From CAZMVY01 sp964617875 (lineage in GTDB: Bacteria; Planctomycetota; Phycisphaerae; UBA1845; PWPN01), in the NCBI GenBank assembly GCA_964617875.1, contig CAZUAI010000022.1, positions 6,104 through 70,103 on the forward strand: a DNA stretch of 64,000 nt, given 5' to 3'. This document shows, piece after piece, positions 7,425 through 16,481 of this stretch (the stretch's first letter is position 1; every line of letters begins with the position of its first letter). Both the position numbers and the translations under genes were made by a program. The notes under the pieces were generated by a model. The model saw only the letters and a program-made list of their open reading frames with translations. It searched no databases and was not told the DNA's origin.

Positions 7425-8735
7425 TCACCGCCGGTTCATGTGCCGGTCCGCGAAGTCCATGTACCGCTGCCAGTCGTAGTCGCTGAGTTCGTGCCGGCCC
7501 GGTCGGATGTGGTAGCCGATCGTGCTCATGACCGGCCGACCCAACGGCGGCATCTCCTTGACGGCCAGGCCGTCCGTCCCGAGCAGGCGGTAGACCGGGT
7601 CAGCGCCCAGGGCGGAGAGGAACTCGCCGCGCGGGTCGGCCCAGCGGTCCTCCTCGGCGCTGGCTACATACACCGGCCGCGGCGCAATCAACGCGATCAG
7701 CTCGTGCTGATCGACCGGAAGGGCGTCCTCCCGCTCGTTGTACTCCTTGAAGGCCGCGCAGAACCAGTGCGGAAACCGATCGTTGATGAGCTTGACCGTC
7801 TCGCCGAAATGCCGGCGGCTCAGAGCCGCGCCGCCGCATCCGGAGTTGTTCGAGATCACCACGGCGAACCGCTCGTCCTGCGCCCCGGCCCACAGCGCCG
7901 TCTTGCCGAGCCGCGAGTGCCCCAGCACGGCCACGCGCTTCGTGTCGATGTCGCGATCCGCCTCGAAATAGTCCATGGCGCGGCTCAATCCCCACGCCCA
8001 CGCGCCGATCGCGCCCCAGGCGTCCTTCGGGCGCGGGCGACCGGGCTCGTCGAACGCCGGATGCACACCGTTGCGGAAACCGTCGTCGTAATCCGGGTCG
8101 AGATCGCCGTAGTAAGCCGTCGCCACGCCGTAGCCGCGGGCAAGAATCTGCTCGATCGGGAGCAGCGACGAGGCGATCGCACGCGACCGCTCGCTGGCGC
8201 GGTTCCGCCGGACCCCCTGGATATCCTCCCGGACCCAGCTTGTGGTCACCCGCACGGCCGGGTCCGCGCAGACCCCCTGATTGCCGCAGAAGTTCAGGAG
8301 CACGAAGACCGGCGTCGGCCGGGTGACATTGTTCGGCAGGTACAGGAGGATATCCATGCCCGGCCCATCGTCCCGGCCCGTGAAGCGGACCGCCACCTGC
8401 TTCCGCGTGGCCGCGCCGCCAAAGGCCCTGGCGTCGCTCTCAAAGACCTCGAACGTCATCTCTTTCGGACGGCCGGGCGATCGGCCGTACACCTGGGTTC
8501 GGAAGAGTTCGAGCAGCTCCGGCCGGCGTCTTGTCGTCCAGCCCCGTGCATCCGTGACCTTCTCGCCGTTCCGCATGACGAGCGGGTCGGGCAAGGTGTA
8601 CTTCGGCACCTTGCTTTCGTCGTAATTGACCGCCGGTTCGCTGGTTGCCGGGGCGGCGACCGCACGACCGGTCGCCGTCACTACGAACAACACGCCGACG
8701 AAACCCAGACCTGATTGTGTCCGCATTCGCGCCAT
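7425..8735 (-). CDS. Secreted CE15-like glucuronoyl/acetylxylan esterase
   Basis: A 436-residue alpha/beta hydrolase with a signal peptide (hydrophobic 9-27, AxA-like cut near AVAAPA). The nucleophile elbow is GHSRLGKTALWAG (Ser near 274), which fits the GxSRxGK pattern of CE15 glucuronoyl esterases. The WAWGLSRAMDYFE segment before it, the RPVYVASAEEDRWADP segment carrying the likely acidic residue, and a late His (GRHELSDYDW) complete the fold. CE15 enzymes cleave ester links between lignin and glucuronoxylan, so a role in plant polymer breakdown is likely; the exact substrate is inference. It follows TrmO by 39 nt on the same strand. Confidence 0.88.
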   Translation of the reverse strand: MARMRTQSGLGFVGVLFVVTATGRAVAAPATSEPAVNYDESKVPKYTLPDPLVMRNGEKVTDARGWTTRRRPELLELFRTQVYGRSPGRPKEMTFEVFESDARAFGGAATRKQVAVRFTGRDDGPGMDILLYLPNNVTRPTPVFVLLNFCGNQGVCADPAVRVTTSWVREDIQGVRRNRASERSRAIASSLLPIEQILARGYGVATAYYGDLDPDYDDGFRNGVHPAFDEPGRPRPKDAWGAIGAWAWGLSRAMDYFEADRDIDTKRVAVLGHSRLGKTALWAGAQDERFAVVISNNSGCGGAALSRRHFGETVKLINDRFPHWFCAAFKEYNEREDALPVDQHELIALIAPRPVYVASAEEDRWADPRGEFLSALGADPVYRLLGTDGLAVKEMPPLGRPVMSTIGYHIRPGRHELSDYDWQRYMDFADRHMNRR

Positions 8736-8774
8736 AGGATCACCGCTCGCAATGGATCCCCCCGGCCCGCGCGA

Positions 8775-9275
8775 TTATCCGGGGCTGTTCGGAGGATCGG
8801 TCCCATGAAACCGGGTGTCGGCAGTCGTGCGGCCTGCCCGATTCTCGTCGAACCAGCCCGCGCGGCTTGCCGCGTAACTGTCAAACACGGGCACGTAGGG
8901 CTTGATGTCCAGCAACGGCGTCCCATCCAGGACATCGATGTCCTTTACGTGCAGCATATTCCCTTCGACGCGCACGAGACCGACGCAGGACAGACCGATC
9001 GGATTCGGCCGGGCCGGCGCACGCGTGCTGAACACGCCGTGCTCCCGGGTATCCCGATAGGGAACGACCCGCAGCCGCGCCGCGACGCACCGATGGCACC
9101 AGTACAGCAGCCAGACTCTTTCAAATCCGTCCAGGTCGGCGAGTCCCTCCGCGAACGGCTCAAACACCTCGACGACGCCCTCGGCACCGCAGGCGTAGGC
9201 CGGCTGAATGGGCGTCCCCGGCGCTTCCGCGAACGGACTGCGGATGGTGCCGATGGGCCTGATCTCGAAGGTCAT
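8775..9275 (-). CDS. trmO: TrmO-like tRNA (t6A37) N6-methyltransferase
   Basis: A 166-residue member of the YaeB/UPF0066 (TrmO) family, which uses AdoMet to methylate N6 of threonylcarbamoyladenosine at position 37 of certain tRNAs. Family signatures: IRPIGTIRSPF at the start, FERVWLLYWCHR, GVFSTRAPARPNPIGLSCVGL, and LDGTPLLDIKPYVP. The start at 9275 has GGAGG 8 nt upstream; the reading to 9317 overlaps the upstream gene and is rejected. TsaD, which makes the t6A substrate, is encoded in this window at 27683. It sits in the leftward run between the TIM-barrel protein and the CE15-like esterase. Confidence 0.9.
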   Translation of the reverse strand: MTFEIRPIGTIRSPFAEAPGTPIQPAYACGAEGVVEVFEPFAEGLADLDGFERVWLLYWCHRCVAARLRVVPYRDTREHGVFSTRAPARPNPIGLSCVGLVRVEGNMLHVKDIDVLDGTPLLDIKPYVPVFDSYAASRAGWFDENRAGRTTADTRFHGTDPPNSPG

Positions 9276-9304
9276 GGCGGGGGCCTCCTCGCGCGGATTG
9301 CGAC

Positions 9305-10183
9305 TCACACGTCGCACGTCCGGATCGCCTGCTTCAGCGACTCGACCGGATCCCGCGTCGGGCCGTACTCGTGCGCAACGTAACCGGCGAAGCCCGTCTC
9401 GACAATCGCCCGCATGATCGCCGGGTAGTTCAGCTCCTGGTTCTCGTCGATCTCATGCCGGCCGGGGACGCCCGCCGTGTGGTAGTGGCCGATGAATTCC
9501 TTGTACTTCCGGATCGTCGCGATAATGTCGCCCTCCTGCACCTGCATGTGGTAGATGTCGTACAACAGCTTGACCCGTTCCGATCCGACGGCCTTGCACA
9601 CCTCCACGCCCCACGCCGTGTGGTCCGCCATGTAGTCCTTGTGGTTCACCTTGCTGTTGAGCAGCTCGATGCAGATCGTCACCTTCTTCTTCTCCGCCAG
9701 GCCGGCGACCTGCTTGAGGCCCTCGACGCAGTTCTTCGCCCCCTCGTCGTCGCCCATGCCCTCCCGGTTGCCCGGGAACGTGATCACGTTCGGAAAGCCC
9801 GCCTCCGCCGCCGCCTCGATCGCACGGCGGACCGCATCCAGACATTCCGCGTGGTTCTCCCTGCGGTTCAGGCCGTGTGTCAACCGGTGCGTCCGCACCA
9901 TCGTGCAGAGAAGCCCGTGCTGCTTGAGCACCGGGAACGCATCCGGCTCCAGCAGATCGATTCCCTTGAGTCCCAGCCTCGCGCACAGCGGCGCCGCCTG
10001 CTCCAGCTTCATCCCCCGCAGCGCCATCATCGAAATCGCCTGCCGGATCCGTCCCTTCCGCACGAGCGGCCCCGCCGCTTCCTCCGCCGTCGCCGAGCCC
10101 GCCCGCCCCATCAGCACAGCAGCAGCCGCCCCGGCAATCACGGCCCGCCGACTCAGCCCGTCCGACCCGCGTCCCGCCGCCAT
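9305..10183 (-). CDS. Tat-exported sugar isomerase/epimerase-like TIM barrel
   Basis: A 292-residue protein of the AP-endonuclease-2/hydroxypyruvate-isomerase superfamily. The N-terminus carries a Tat-type signal (LSRRAVIAGAAAAVLMG) and an Ala-rich cut region. The barrel shows GIDLLEPDAFPVLKQHG, ICIELLNSKVNHKDYM (metal-binding Glu), LLYDIYHMQVQEGD and VAHEYGPTRDPVESLKQA, close to the Hyi group. The start at 10183 has GGGAGG about 6 nt upstream; another ATG lies 3 nt before it. Substrate unknown. As the first gene of the leftward run 10183-5018 it may lead an operon. Exported sugar isomerase-like proteins of this type are common in planctomycetes. Confidence 0.88.
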   Translation of the reverse strand: MAAGRGSDGLSRRAVIAGAAAAVLMGRAGSATAEEAAGPLVRKGRIRQAISMMALRGMKLEQAAPLCARLGLKGIDLLEPDAFPVLKQHGLLCTMVRTHRLTHGLNRRENHAECLDAVRRAIEAAAEAGFPNVITFPGNREGMGDDEGAKNCVEGLKQVAGLAEKKKVTICIELLNSKVNHKDYMADHTAWGVEVCKAVGSERVKLLYDIYHMQVQEGDIIATIRKYKEFIGHYHTAGVPGRHEIDENQELNYPAIMRAIVETGFAGYVAHEYGPTRDPVESLKQAIRTCDV

Positions 10184-10404
10184 CATTGACCTCCCGCCCG
10201 CAACCGGGCGCATCAATCGACCACCCGTCGCCGCCGCAGCCTTCCTTATCCCGCGCCCGCCGCAAACGGGCAAGTCACCGGCCACGCGGACGCGCAGGGG
10301 CTGTAGTGGGAATGAGCGACACGCCGACCCGGTTGCCCGCTTACCCGGTCGCGCGGTTCCCCAGCACCGCACCCGTCCAATGGGACGATGCATTCAGCAA
10401 CAGG

Positions 10405-10426
10405 AAACAGGCCGCGCGGCCTGTTT
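10405..10426. terminator. Perfect 22-bp palindrome in the 10184-10480 intergenic region
   Basis: AAACAGGCCGC followed directly by its complement, then TTTT on the plus strand. It lies 55 nt downstream of the leftward lamin-tail gene and can serve as its terminator. The rest of the 297-bp gap holds a second GCCGCGCGG-type stretch (10434-10443) and nothing else that I recognise. Confidence 0.6.
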
Positions 10427-10480
10427 TCCACAGACCGCGCGGCCCTTGAAACACTCCGCGTCACCGCCCGAATACCCGGC

Positions 10481-13400
10481 TTACGAACCGCACGCGGCCG
10501 GGTTGTTCGGACCGTTGAAGCAACTCGAGAACGCGCTGAAATCGACCAGGTCGATATCGCCGTTCCTCGACTGGTCGAGGCAGCGGCACTTCGTGATGTC
10601 CGCCGAGCCACCCGGAGCCCGGTTCGGCCCGTTGAAGCAGCTCGTGAACACCGTGAAGTCATTGATATCGACGTCCGCGTCCGTCGGGTAGTCCTTGTGC
10701 ACGTTCTGCGGGACGGCCGCGCATGCCGGGGAGACCTCGAAGCTCGCGGCCAGCGTCCCGTCCGCGCACGTGCGGACGACCACGTCCCACAGGCCGACGG
10801 CGGCCCCCGCCAGATTAAGGTCGCACGTGATCTGTGTCGCGCCGTCCACGGTCACGTTCGAGGCGGTGATGTCGGCCTGGCCGGCCTTCTTCAGCTTCAC
10901 GGTCGCGCCGGCGGTAAACCCGGCCCCCGTTACCTTCACGCCCACCAGCGTCTCGCCGGAGAAGCCCCACTTCGCGTACGTCCCGTCGAACTGCCGATAC
11001 GCCGTGTCGATGGCCGACACCGACGGCGGCGAGCACGCGACCGGCAACAGCCCCGGACTGCCGACGTCGCTGTCCGTCGGAGTGCCCGGCGTCTCCGGCG
11101 TCGCGTAGGCGTTGTCCACGCCCGCCGTCGAAAGCAGCCAGTTTTCGCCGAGATCGTTGTCCAGCACGTTCAGCTTTCCGTCCTTGACGTAGATGCTCCC
11201 CTTGCCGTCCGGAACCGGCCACGGGGCGCTTGTATTGTAGATCACGTCGTCCCGCACCTTGGCGTCCGAATCGATCAGCTGGAGGCGTCCGCCGCTGTTG
11301 CCGAAATACTCCCAGCCGCTGACGAGCGGATCGATGAAGATCACGATCGACGGATCCAGCGGACCCCATTCGGCCAGGAACTCCGTCGTCGTGCGGCTGG
11401 CGTTGTCGCCCGACGCGATGATGCGTATCGCGCCGGCCGGAATCACCTGGTTGATGTAGCCATTCGAGTCCGGCTCGCCCACGTCGTTCGTGATCGAGTA
11501 CAGCGTGATCGCCTCGTTGCTGGTGTTCTTGATCTCGATCCATTCCCAGTCGTTGTCGGCCTGGTTGCTTGGATCGTACATGATCTCGGTAATGACCAGC
11601 CCGCCCCGCTGAACGACGAGCCGCACGGTGCCGTCGCCGCGGGAACTCTTCGCACCGTCGTTGACGCCGAACGTGAAGCTGTCATCGGGCGTCCCGACGC
11701 TGCATGTGTAACCGGGCTCCGGCGTATAGAGAACCGTGTTGCCGGCCAGAGTGTACGGCGTCGTCGTGATCGACGTGCTGCCGTCCTTCAGCGAACCGTG
11801 CGACGGCAGCGACGTGATCCTGTACGTCACGGGCCCGCCCGACGGGTTGCCGTCGTCGCAGTTCGTCAGCGTGATCACGTTGTCCACGCTGTCCATCAGC
11901 ACGCCCTTGCGCTGCCAGAGCGGCGTCGGCGGGATGTTCCCCGTCGGGGCCGTAACGCCCGACAGGAAGCCCGGCGAACCGAAGTCGGTCGCATCAAAGA
12001 ACCCGCCGATCAGGCAACCGTACGCCCCGCCCGCGCAGTCGCGGGAGTTCGCCCAGTTCGCGCCGACATCGTTCGATGCCACGTCGTACTTCCCTTCCTG
12101 CAGGTAGATCGACGATTCGCCGTTCGAAACCGGCCACGACGACGTGTTCGTGTAGCTCGCGATGTCCTGCACCTTGCCCGTCGCATCGACGATCCGCAGG
12201 AGTTCGCCCACGCCGCCCGGCGAATTTGCCAGACCGCCCCTGACGAGTTCGCCGCTCGCGGTATCGTTTGTCGCCGTCGGCGTGATGAACTGCGGAATCG
12301 TGTAGCCGTCCCACGACGCGGTGAACAGCTCCGGCGTCATGAATCGGTCGCCCGTCACGCCGCGCGGGATCACGACCGCCACGCCGTGCGCCGGGATCGA
12401 AGTGCCTTCCGGCCAGTCGCCCGAACGCCCGTCCTTGTCCGTCAGATACCACCCGGAAACGTCGATCGCCGAATCGGTCGTGTTGTAGACCTCGATCCAC
12501 TCCGTCACCTTCGGCTGCAGCGTCTCGTTCGACGCCGGGTTGTACATGATCTCTGTGATGATCAGATCCCCACACTGCACGAGGATGGTCACCGTCGCCG
12601 ACGTCGAGTTCAACGCGCCGTCAAATGTGTGGAATGCGACGCTCGTGTTTCCGCACGTCCCGTTGTTGGCGTAGCGTACCCGCTTCTTCTGGTTCGGAAT
12701 CGTGTAGGGAACCGTCGTGATCTGGACATCCCCGTTGTCGACATCGTACAGGGCGCCGTTCGCCGGCAATGAGTCCACAATGAAGCTCAGCGTCGCCGGT
12801 TCGGGAAGGCCGTCGTCCGAGCCCTGCAGGGTCGTCGTCCAGCTGCCGCCCTTCGTCGTCCAGATCGTTGACCCCGAGGCCGACGGCGGTTGATTGCCCG
12901 TTGTGATCCCCTCGATCTCGCCCGGAGATCCGATGTCGCCGCCGGCGGAAGTAAAGATCGGCGTCTGCGTGTTCGTCCACGCACGCTTCTGGTTCTTGAC
13001 CGACTTCTCCCAGTTCGCGCCGGAATCGTTGCTCGTGGCGTCCAGGTAGGCGACGTCCTTGATGATGATACTGGGGCCGTTGGCCGCGCTCGGCCACGGC
13101 GACGAGTCATCGTAGCCGACCTTGTCAATGATCTGATTGTTGTTGTCCACCAGCAACTCGACTTCGCTGTCCCGCGGCGGACTTGTCGGCGTCGTCACGC
13201 AGAGGTTCTGCCCGTAGTTGCACGGAGGCGTTCCCCACGGCGTGTTCTCAAGGTCGTCCGAATCCACGCCATTGTTCGCCGGGCTGTTCGACAGCCCGCT
13301 TCCGGAAATCACACCCTGCGGTGCGTTTCCCGGCCGCGGACCTGACTGGTCGCCCTCATCGGTCACCTGCACCAGTTTTTCGGCCGGGGTTCCCCATGCC

Positions 13401-13726
13401 GCGGTGAAGTCCGCCTTCGTAAGCGGCTTCGAACTCGTGCCCTTCGGTATGACAACAGCAATGCCGTGAGCGGGCAACGTGTACGGCTCGAACGCACCGC
13501 TGCGGCCATCTTCGTCGGCAATATACCACCCGGTGATGTCGATCGGATTCGCCGTCGTGTTATAGATCTCGATCCACTCCGTAATGGCCGGCGAGTTTTC
13601 GTCCGACGCCGGGTTGTACATGATCTCCGTGATGATCACGTCGCCCGGATTCGCCGCCCATGCCGACGACGCCACGGCCCCCACAAGGGCACCCACCAGA
13701 CACAAGCAGACTGCCTTACTGGTCAT
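10481..13726 (-). CDS. Giant secreted lamin-tail-domain protein with dockerin-like C-terminus
   Basis: A 1081-residue secreted protein. The signal peptide spans 1-24 (AWA cut). Three lamin-tail (LTD) domains are recognisable by ITEIMYNPAS..EWIEIYNTT..ITGWYIAD and its variants, beginning near 27, 388 and 705. Between them lie Ig/cadherin-like segments (around SLPANGALYDVDNGDVQITT and SLPSHGSLKDG). Near 925-1010 is an IPT/TIG-like domain. The end (about 1017-1081) has two acidic motifs, DADVDINDFTVFTSCFNGPN and GDIDLVDFSAFSSCFNGPN, resembling dockerin or EF-hand calcium loops. The start follows GGAGG by 8 nt. The role may be cell-surface display or adhesion; no enzyme motif is visible. Confidence 0.9.
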   Translation of the reverse strand: MTSKAVCLCLVGALVGAVASSAWAANPGDVIITEIMYNPASDENSPAITEWIEIYNTTANPIDITGWYIADEDGRSGAFEPYTLPAHGIAVVIPKGTSSKPLTKADFTAAWGTPAEKLVQVTDEGDQSGPRPGNAPQGVISGSGLSNSPANNGVDSDDLENTPWGTPPCNYGQNLCVTTPTSPPRDSEVELLVDNNNQIIDKVGYDDSSPWPSAANGPSIIIKDVAYLDATSNDSGANWEKSVKNQKRAWTNTQTPIFTSAGGDIGSPGEIEGITTGNQPPSASGSTIWTTKGGSWTTTLQGSDDGLPEPATLSFIVDSLPANGALYDVDNGDVQITTVPYTIPNQKKRVRYANNGTCGNTSVAFHTFDGALNSTSATVTILVQCGDLIITEIMYNPASNETLQPKVTEWIEVYNTTDSAIDVSGWYLTDKDGRSGDWPEGTSIPAHGVAVVIPRGVTGDRFMTPELFTASWDGYTIPQFITPTATNDTASGELVRGGLANSPGGVGELLRIVDATGKVQDIASYTNTSSWPVSNGESSIYLQEGKYDVASNDVGANWANSRDCAGGAYGCLIGGFFDATDFGSPGFLSGVTAPTGNIPPTPLWQRKGVLMDSVDNVITLTNCDDGNPSGGPVTYRITSLPSHGSLKDGSTSITTTPYTLAGNTVLYTPEPGYTCSVGTPDDSFTFGVNDGAKSSRGDGTVRLVVQRGGLVITEIMYDPSNQADNDWEWIEIKNTSNEAITLYSITNDVGEPDSNGYINQVIPAGAIRIIASGDNASRTTTEFLAEWGPLDPSIVIFIDPLVSGWEYFGNSGGRLQLIDSDAKVRDDVIYNTSAPWPVPDGKGSIYVKDGKLNVLDNDLGENWLLSTAGVDNAYATPETPGTPTDSDVGSPGLLPVACSPPSVSAIDTAYRQFDGTYAKWGFSGETLVGVKVTGAGFTAGATVKLKKAGQADITASNVTVDGATQITCDLNLAGAAVGLWDVVVRTCADGTLAASFEVSPACAAVPQNVHKDYPTDADVDINDFTVFTSCFNGPNRAPGGSADITKCRCLDQSRNGDIDLVDFSAFSSCFNGPNNPAACGS

Positions 13727-14004
13727 TCCTCAGTCCTCCAAAAAGAAGCCAACCGGTTCCACGCTTCGACCCACATCCAGTGCTCAAACACGGGTGCTGC
13801 GCCTGCCCGGCGCAAGCGCGCACCACCCTCCCGCCCAGCGAAACCATTCTCCCTGAATTGCCTCGCAATTGCAAGTCAGAAAGGCATTAAGACGCGACAG
13901 ACACCACACAAACGCTGTGACATTCGCGCGTCCAACAGGCGGAATCGACCCCAGGCACGCCCACAGACCCTTTACCGGGAACGGCTTACGAGAAGACGCC
14001 GTAC

Positions 14005-14628
14005 CTACAGGATCTTCCTCGCCGCGAGATACTCCAAGACCACCGCCGCCGCCTCTTGCGGCGTCACGTTTTCCATCGTAATTGTCAACTCTGCCTTGGA
14101 CGGCGGCTCATACGGATCATCCACGCCCGTAAAGCCAATCCCCTTCCCTTCCGCCAGAGCTGCACGAGCTTTCTTGTACAACCCCTTCGGGTCGCGTTGC
14201 TCGCACACGCCGATCGGTGTGTTCATGAACACCTCGATGAACGGCAACCCCGCCGCATCGTGCAGCTTGCGCACCTGGTCGCGGTCCTTCACGTACGGGC
14301 TGATGAAGCTTGTGAGCGTGATCACGCCGGCGTCGGCGAACAGCTTGGCGACCTCGCCGATCCGCCGGATGTTCTCCTCCCGATCCGTCGCCGAAAACCC
14401 CAGGTTCTTGTTCAGGCCGTGGCGGATATTGTCGCCGTCGAGCACGTAGGCGAGGTGGCCCCGCTGAACCAGGGCGTGCTCGACCGTGAACGCCAGCGTG
14501 CTCTTCCCGGAGCCGCTCAGCCCCGTGAACCAGACCGTCGCGCCACGCTGCTTGAGCAACGCCTCCCGGTCGCCGCGTTCCACATGTCCCTCATGCCAGG
14601 TAATGTTCGTCGCCTTGATCTCGCTCAT
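14005..14628 (-). CDS. cysC: Adenylylsulfate kinase CysC
   Basis: A 207-residue APS kinase that phosphorylates adenylylsulfate to PAPS in sulfate activation. Seen: N-terminal NITWHEGHV, P-loop GLSGSGKST (36-44), DGDNIRHGLNKNLGFSATDREENIRR (positions 64-89), the FISPY motif (108-112), and IEVFMNTPIGVCEQRDPKGLYKKAR. All family motifs are intact and the length is normal. The start at 14628 is the family start; the longer ORF to 15300 is antisense to the next gene and is rejected. No cysND or ATP sulfurylase is adjacent. It is divergent from the zinc-ribbon gene at 14698. Confidence 0.95.
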   Translation of the reverse strand: MSEIKATNITWHEGHVERGDREALLKQRGATVWFTGLSGSGKSTLAFTVEHALVQRGHLAYVLDGDNIRHGLNKNLGFSATDREENIRRIGEVAKLFADAGVITLTSFISPYVKDRDQVRKLHDAAGLPFIEVFMNTPIGVCEQRDPKGLYKKARAALAEGKGIGFTGVDDPYEPPSKAELTITMENVTPQEAAAVVLEYLAARKIL

Positions 14629-14679
14629 CGGCCTGGGGCCTCCACCGCCATGCACGTTTCGTCGTAGACAGCCGCCGCG

Positions 14680-14685
14680 TAGAAT
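14680..14685 (+). promoter_or_regulatory. TAGAAT -10 box close to the 14698 start
   Basis: TAGAAT ends 12 nt before the ATG, so transcription would start about 5-7 nt upstream of the codon. No clear -35 and no Shine-Dalgarno are seen. It is one of four such boxes (see 16470, 37834, 45681). Confidence 0.45.
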
Positions 14686-14697
14686 AGCCGAGACTAT

Positions 14698-15327
14698 ATG
14701 GATCTCCACGCCTATCGACAACTGCCGATCCCCGAGTGGCTCGAGTTGTCCTGCCCCAGGTGCGACTACTCGCTCCGCGGCCTGCCCGAGCACCGCTGCC
14801 CCGAATGCGGCCTGCGCTTCGACATCGACGACCTCGTAACATCGACCACCCCCCTCCGCCCGCCCGAGATCACGCCCGCAACCCGCCCGGTCCCTGACCT
14901 GGGCATCGACTGCGGCCGCTGCGAGCAGCCCCTGCACGGCATCGACGGCAACACCTGCCCCGTTTGCGGTGAACCCTTCGACCTTGCAGACTCCATCCCG
15001 CCCCGGTTGTGGGCCGATGTGTCCCGGGGACTCGACGCCCTGCAATGCGAACTCACATTCCACCGGCTCCGCGATGCGGGCATCCCCTGCCTGTACCGCC
15101 GCCCGAACACCGCGCTTGACACGGCCCTCGGCGCGGCGACGTCCAGCTTCCGTACGGCCGCCCTGCAGGTGCGGCGGGATTACTATCTGGACGCCCTCCA
15201 GGCACTCACCACGTTCGGCCGGCCAGGCGAATCGCCCTGGACCTGCCCCACTTGCCGGGAAGAGGTACCCGGCAACTTCGACGTGTGCTGGAACTGCCAA
15301 TCAGCGAGGGACGAAAACGCAACATGA
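14698..15327 (+). CDS. Zinc-ribbon protein with DUF2007-like middle
   Basis: A 209-residue protein with paired CxxC ribbons: CPRCDYSLRGLPEHRCPECG at the N-terminus, CGRCEQ...CPVCGEPFD near 80-100, and CPTCREEV...CWNCQ at the C-terminus. Between the second and third lies a segment (LTFHRLRDAGIPCLYRR ... RRDYYLDALQAL) resembling DUF2007, a small ferredoxin-like putative signal-transducing domain. The opening ribbon with SLRGLPE is a form I associate with planctomycetes. Its TGA overlaps the mqnD ATG (ATGA), so the two are probably co-translated. Function unknown; metal-binding regulatory or scaffold protein is inference. Confidence 0.75.
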   Translation: MDLHAYRQLPIPEWLELSCPRCDYSLRGLPEHRCPECGLRFDIDDLVTSTTPLRPPEITPATRPVPDLGIDCGRCEQPLHGIDGNTCPVCGEPFDLADSIPPRLWADVSRGLDALQCELTFHRLRDAGIPCLYRRPNTALDTALGAATSSFRTAALQVRRDYYLDALQALTTFGRPGESPWTCPTCREEVPGNFDVCWNCQSARDENAT

Positions 15328-16184
15328 CGCAACCCGAGACGACGATGCAGACGCAGGAACTCCTCCTCGGCCACAGCCCCGACCCCGATGATGCCTTCAT
15401 GTTCTATGCCCTCGCCCGGAACAGGATCCCGACCGGGCGATGGCGGTTCCGCCACATCCTGCAGGACATCCAGACGCTCAACGAGCGTGCCCTCCGCGGC
15501 GAGCTGCACATCACCGCCATCAGCATCCATGCCTACCCCTACCTTGCGGACCGGTACGCCCTTCTGAACTGCGGCTGCAGCATGGGCGACGGCTACGGCC
15601 CGCTCGTCGTCGCACGCGCGCCGATGGCCATCGAGGCGTTGCGAGGCAAGCGGATCGCCGTCCCCGGCACGATGACGACCGCCTTTCTCGCGCTGAACCT
15701 GCTGCTCGGCAAGGGCACGTTCGAGCACGAGGTCGTCATGTTCGACAAGATCCTCGACCACGTGGCCGCCGGCCGCGCCGACGCCGGCCTCATCATCCAC
15801 GAGGGCCAGCTCACCTATCAGAAGCACAAGCTGCACAACGTCGTGGATCTGGGCATCTGGTGGCAGATGGAGACCGAGTTGCCGCTGCCCCTCGGCGGCA
15901 ACGCCATCCGCCGCGACCTCGGCGAGCCCGCCCTGCGGGAGATTGCCGCCATCCTCCGCGACAGCATCCAGTATTCGCTGGAGCATCGCGCCGACGCCGT
16001 CCAGCACGCCCTCCAGTACGCCCGCGACATGGCCCGCGACCTCGCCGCCGAGTTCGTCGGCATGTACGTCAACCAATGGACGCTGGATTACGGCGACCGC
16101 GGCCGCCGGGCCGTCCGCGAACTCCTGGCGCGCGCCCACGCCGCCAACCTGATCCCGAGGCTCCCCGACCTGGACTTCGTCTGA
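15324..16184 (+). CDS. mqnD: 1,4-dihydroxy-6-naphthoate synthase MqnD (futalosine menaquinone pathway)
   Basis: A 286-residue periplasmic-binding-protein-fold enzyme expected to convert cyclic dehypoxanthine futalosine to 1,4-dihydroxy-6-naphthoate. Seen: the signature GHSPDPDDAFMFYAL (about 14-28), DIQTLNERALRGELHITAIS, SMGDGYGPLVVA, IAVPGTMTTAFLALNLL and GLIIHEGQLTYQ. The start at 15324 forms ATGA with the previous stop; an ATG 21 nt later is possible. No other mqn gene is nearby, so the pathway is implied rather than shown. If correct, the organism makes menaquinone without the classical Men route. Confidence 0.9.
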   Translation: MTQPETTMQTQELLLGHSPDPDDAFMFYALARNRIPTGRWRFRHILQDIQTLNERALRGELHITAISIHAYPYLADRYALLNCGCSMGDGYGPLVVARAPMAIEALRGKRIAVPGTMTTAFLALNLLLGKGTFEHEVVMFDKILDHVAAGRADAGLIIHEGQLTYQKHKLHNVVDLGIWWQMETELPLPLGGNAIRRDLGEPALREIAAILRDSIQYSLEHRADAVQHALQYARDMARDLAAEFVGMYVNQWTLDYGDRGRRAVRELLARAHAANLIPRLPDLDFV

Positions 16185-16469
16185 AACGCGCCCCGCCGGC
16201 CGGCCCCGCGAAATCGAACGCGTCGCGCAACCAAACGCTCCTTCGGCCCGACACGCAAGCCCGGGCCCGGCCCGAGCCCCGAGCGAGAGCGAGGGTTGGC
16301 TTTGCAGACGCCCGCCCATCCGCAGGCGGCTCAAACGGAAACCAACCGTCTGTTTCGCACCGTGCGAAGCTCGCACCCATTCGCATGCCACGTGCGGAGG
16401 ACCAGCCGCCCGCACATCCACCGGTCGCCTGCGTTCCCCGCTCTGTGGTGCTGGCCGTCCCGCGACGGG

Positions 16470-16475
16470 TAGAAT
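16470..16475 (+). promoter_or_regulatory. TAGAAT -10 box 6 nt before the first TMTC-like gene
   Basis: TAGAAT ends 6 nt before the ATG at 16482, so the transcript would begin at or next to the start codon (leaderless). No Shine-Dalgarno is present. The 297-bp gap 16185-16481 shows nothing else that I recognise. Confidence 0.45.
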
Positions 16476-16481
16476 GGGTCC

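Noticed and set aside
10388..12772. A 794-residue plus-strand ORF opposite the lamin-tail protein
   Set aside because: Shadow frame rich in Arg, Val and His without domains; the opposite strand has clear LTD repeats and a signal peptide.
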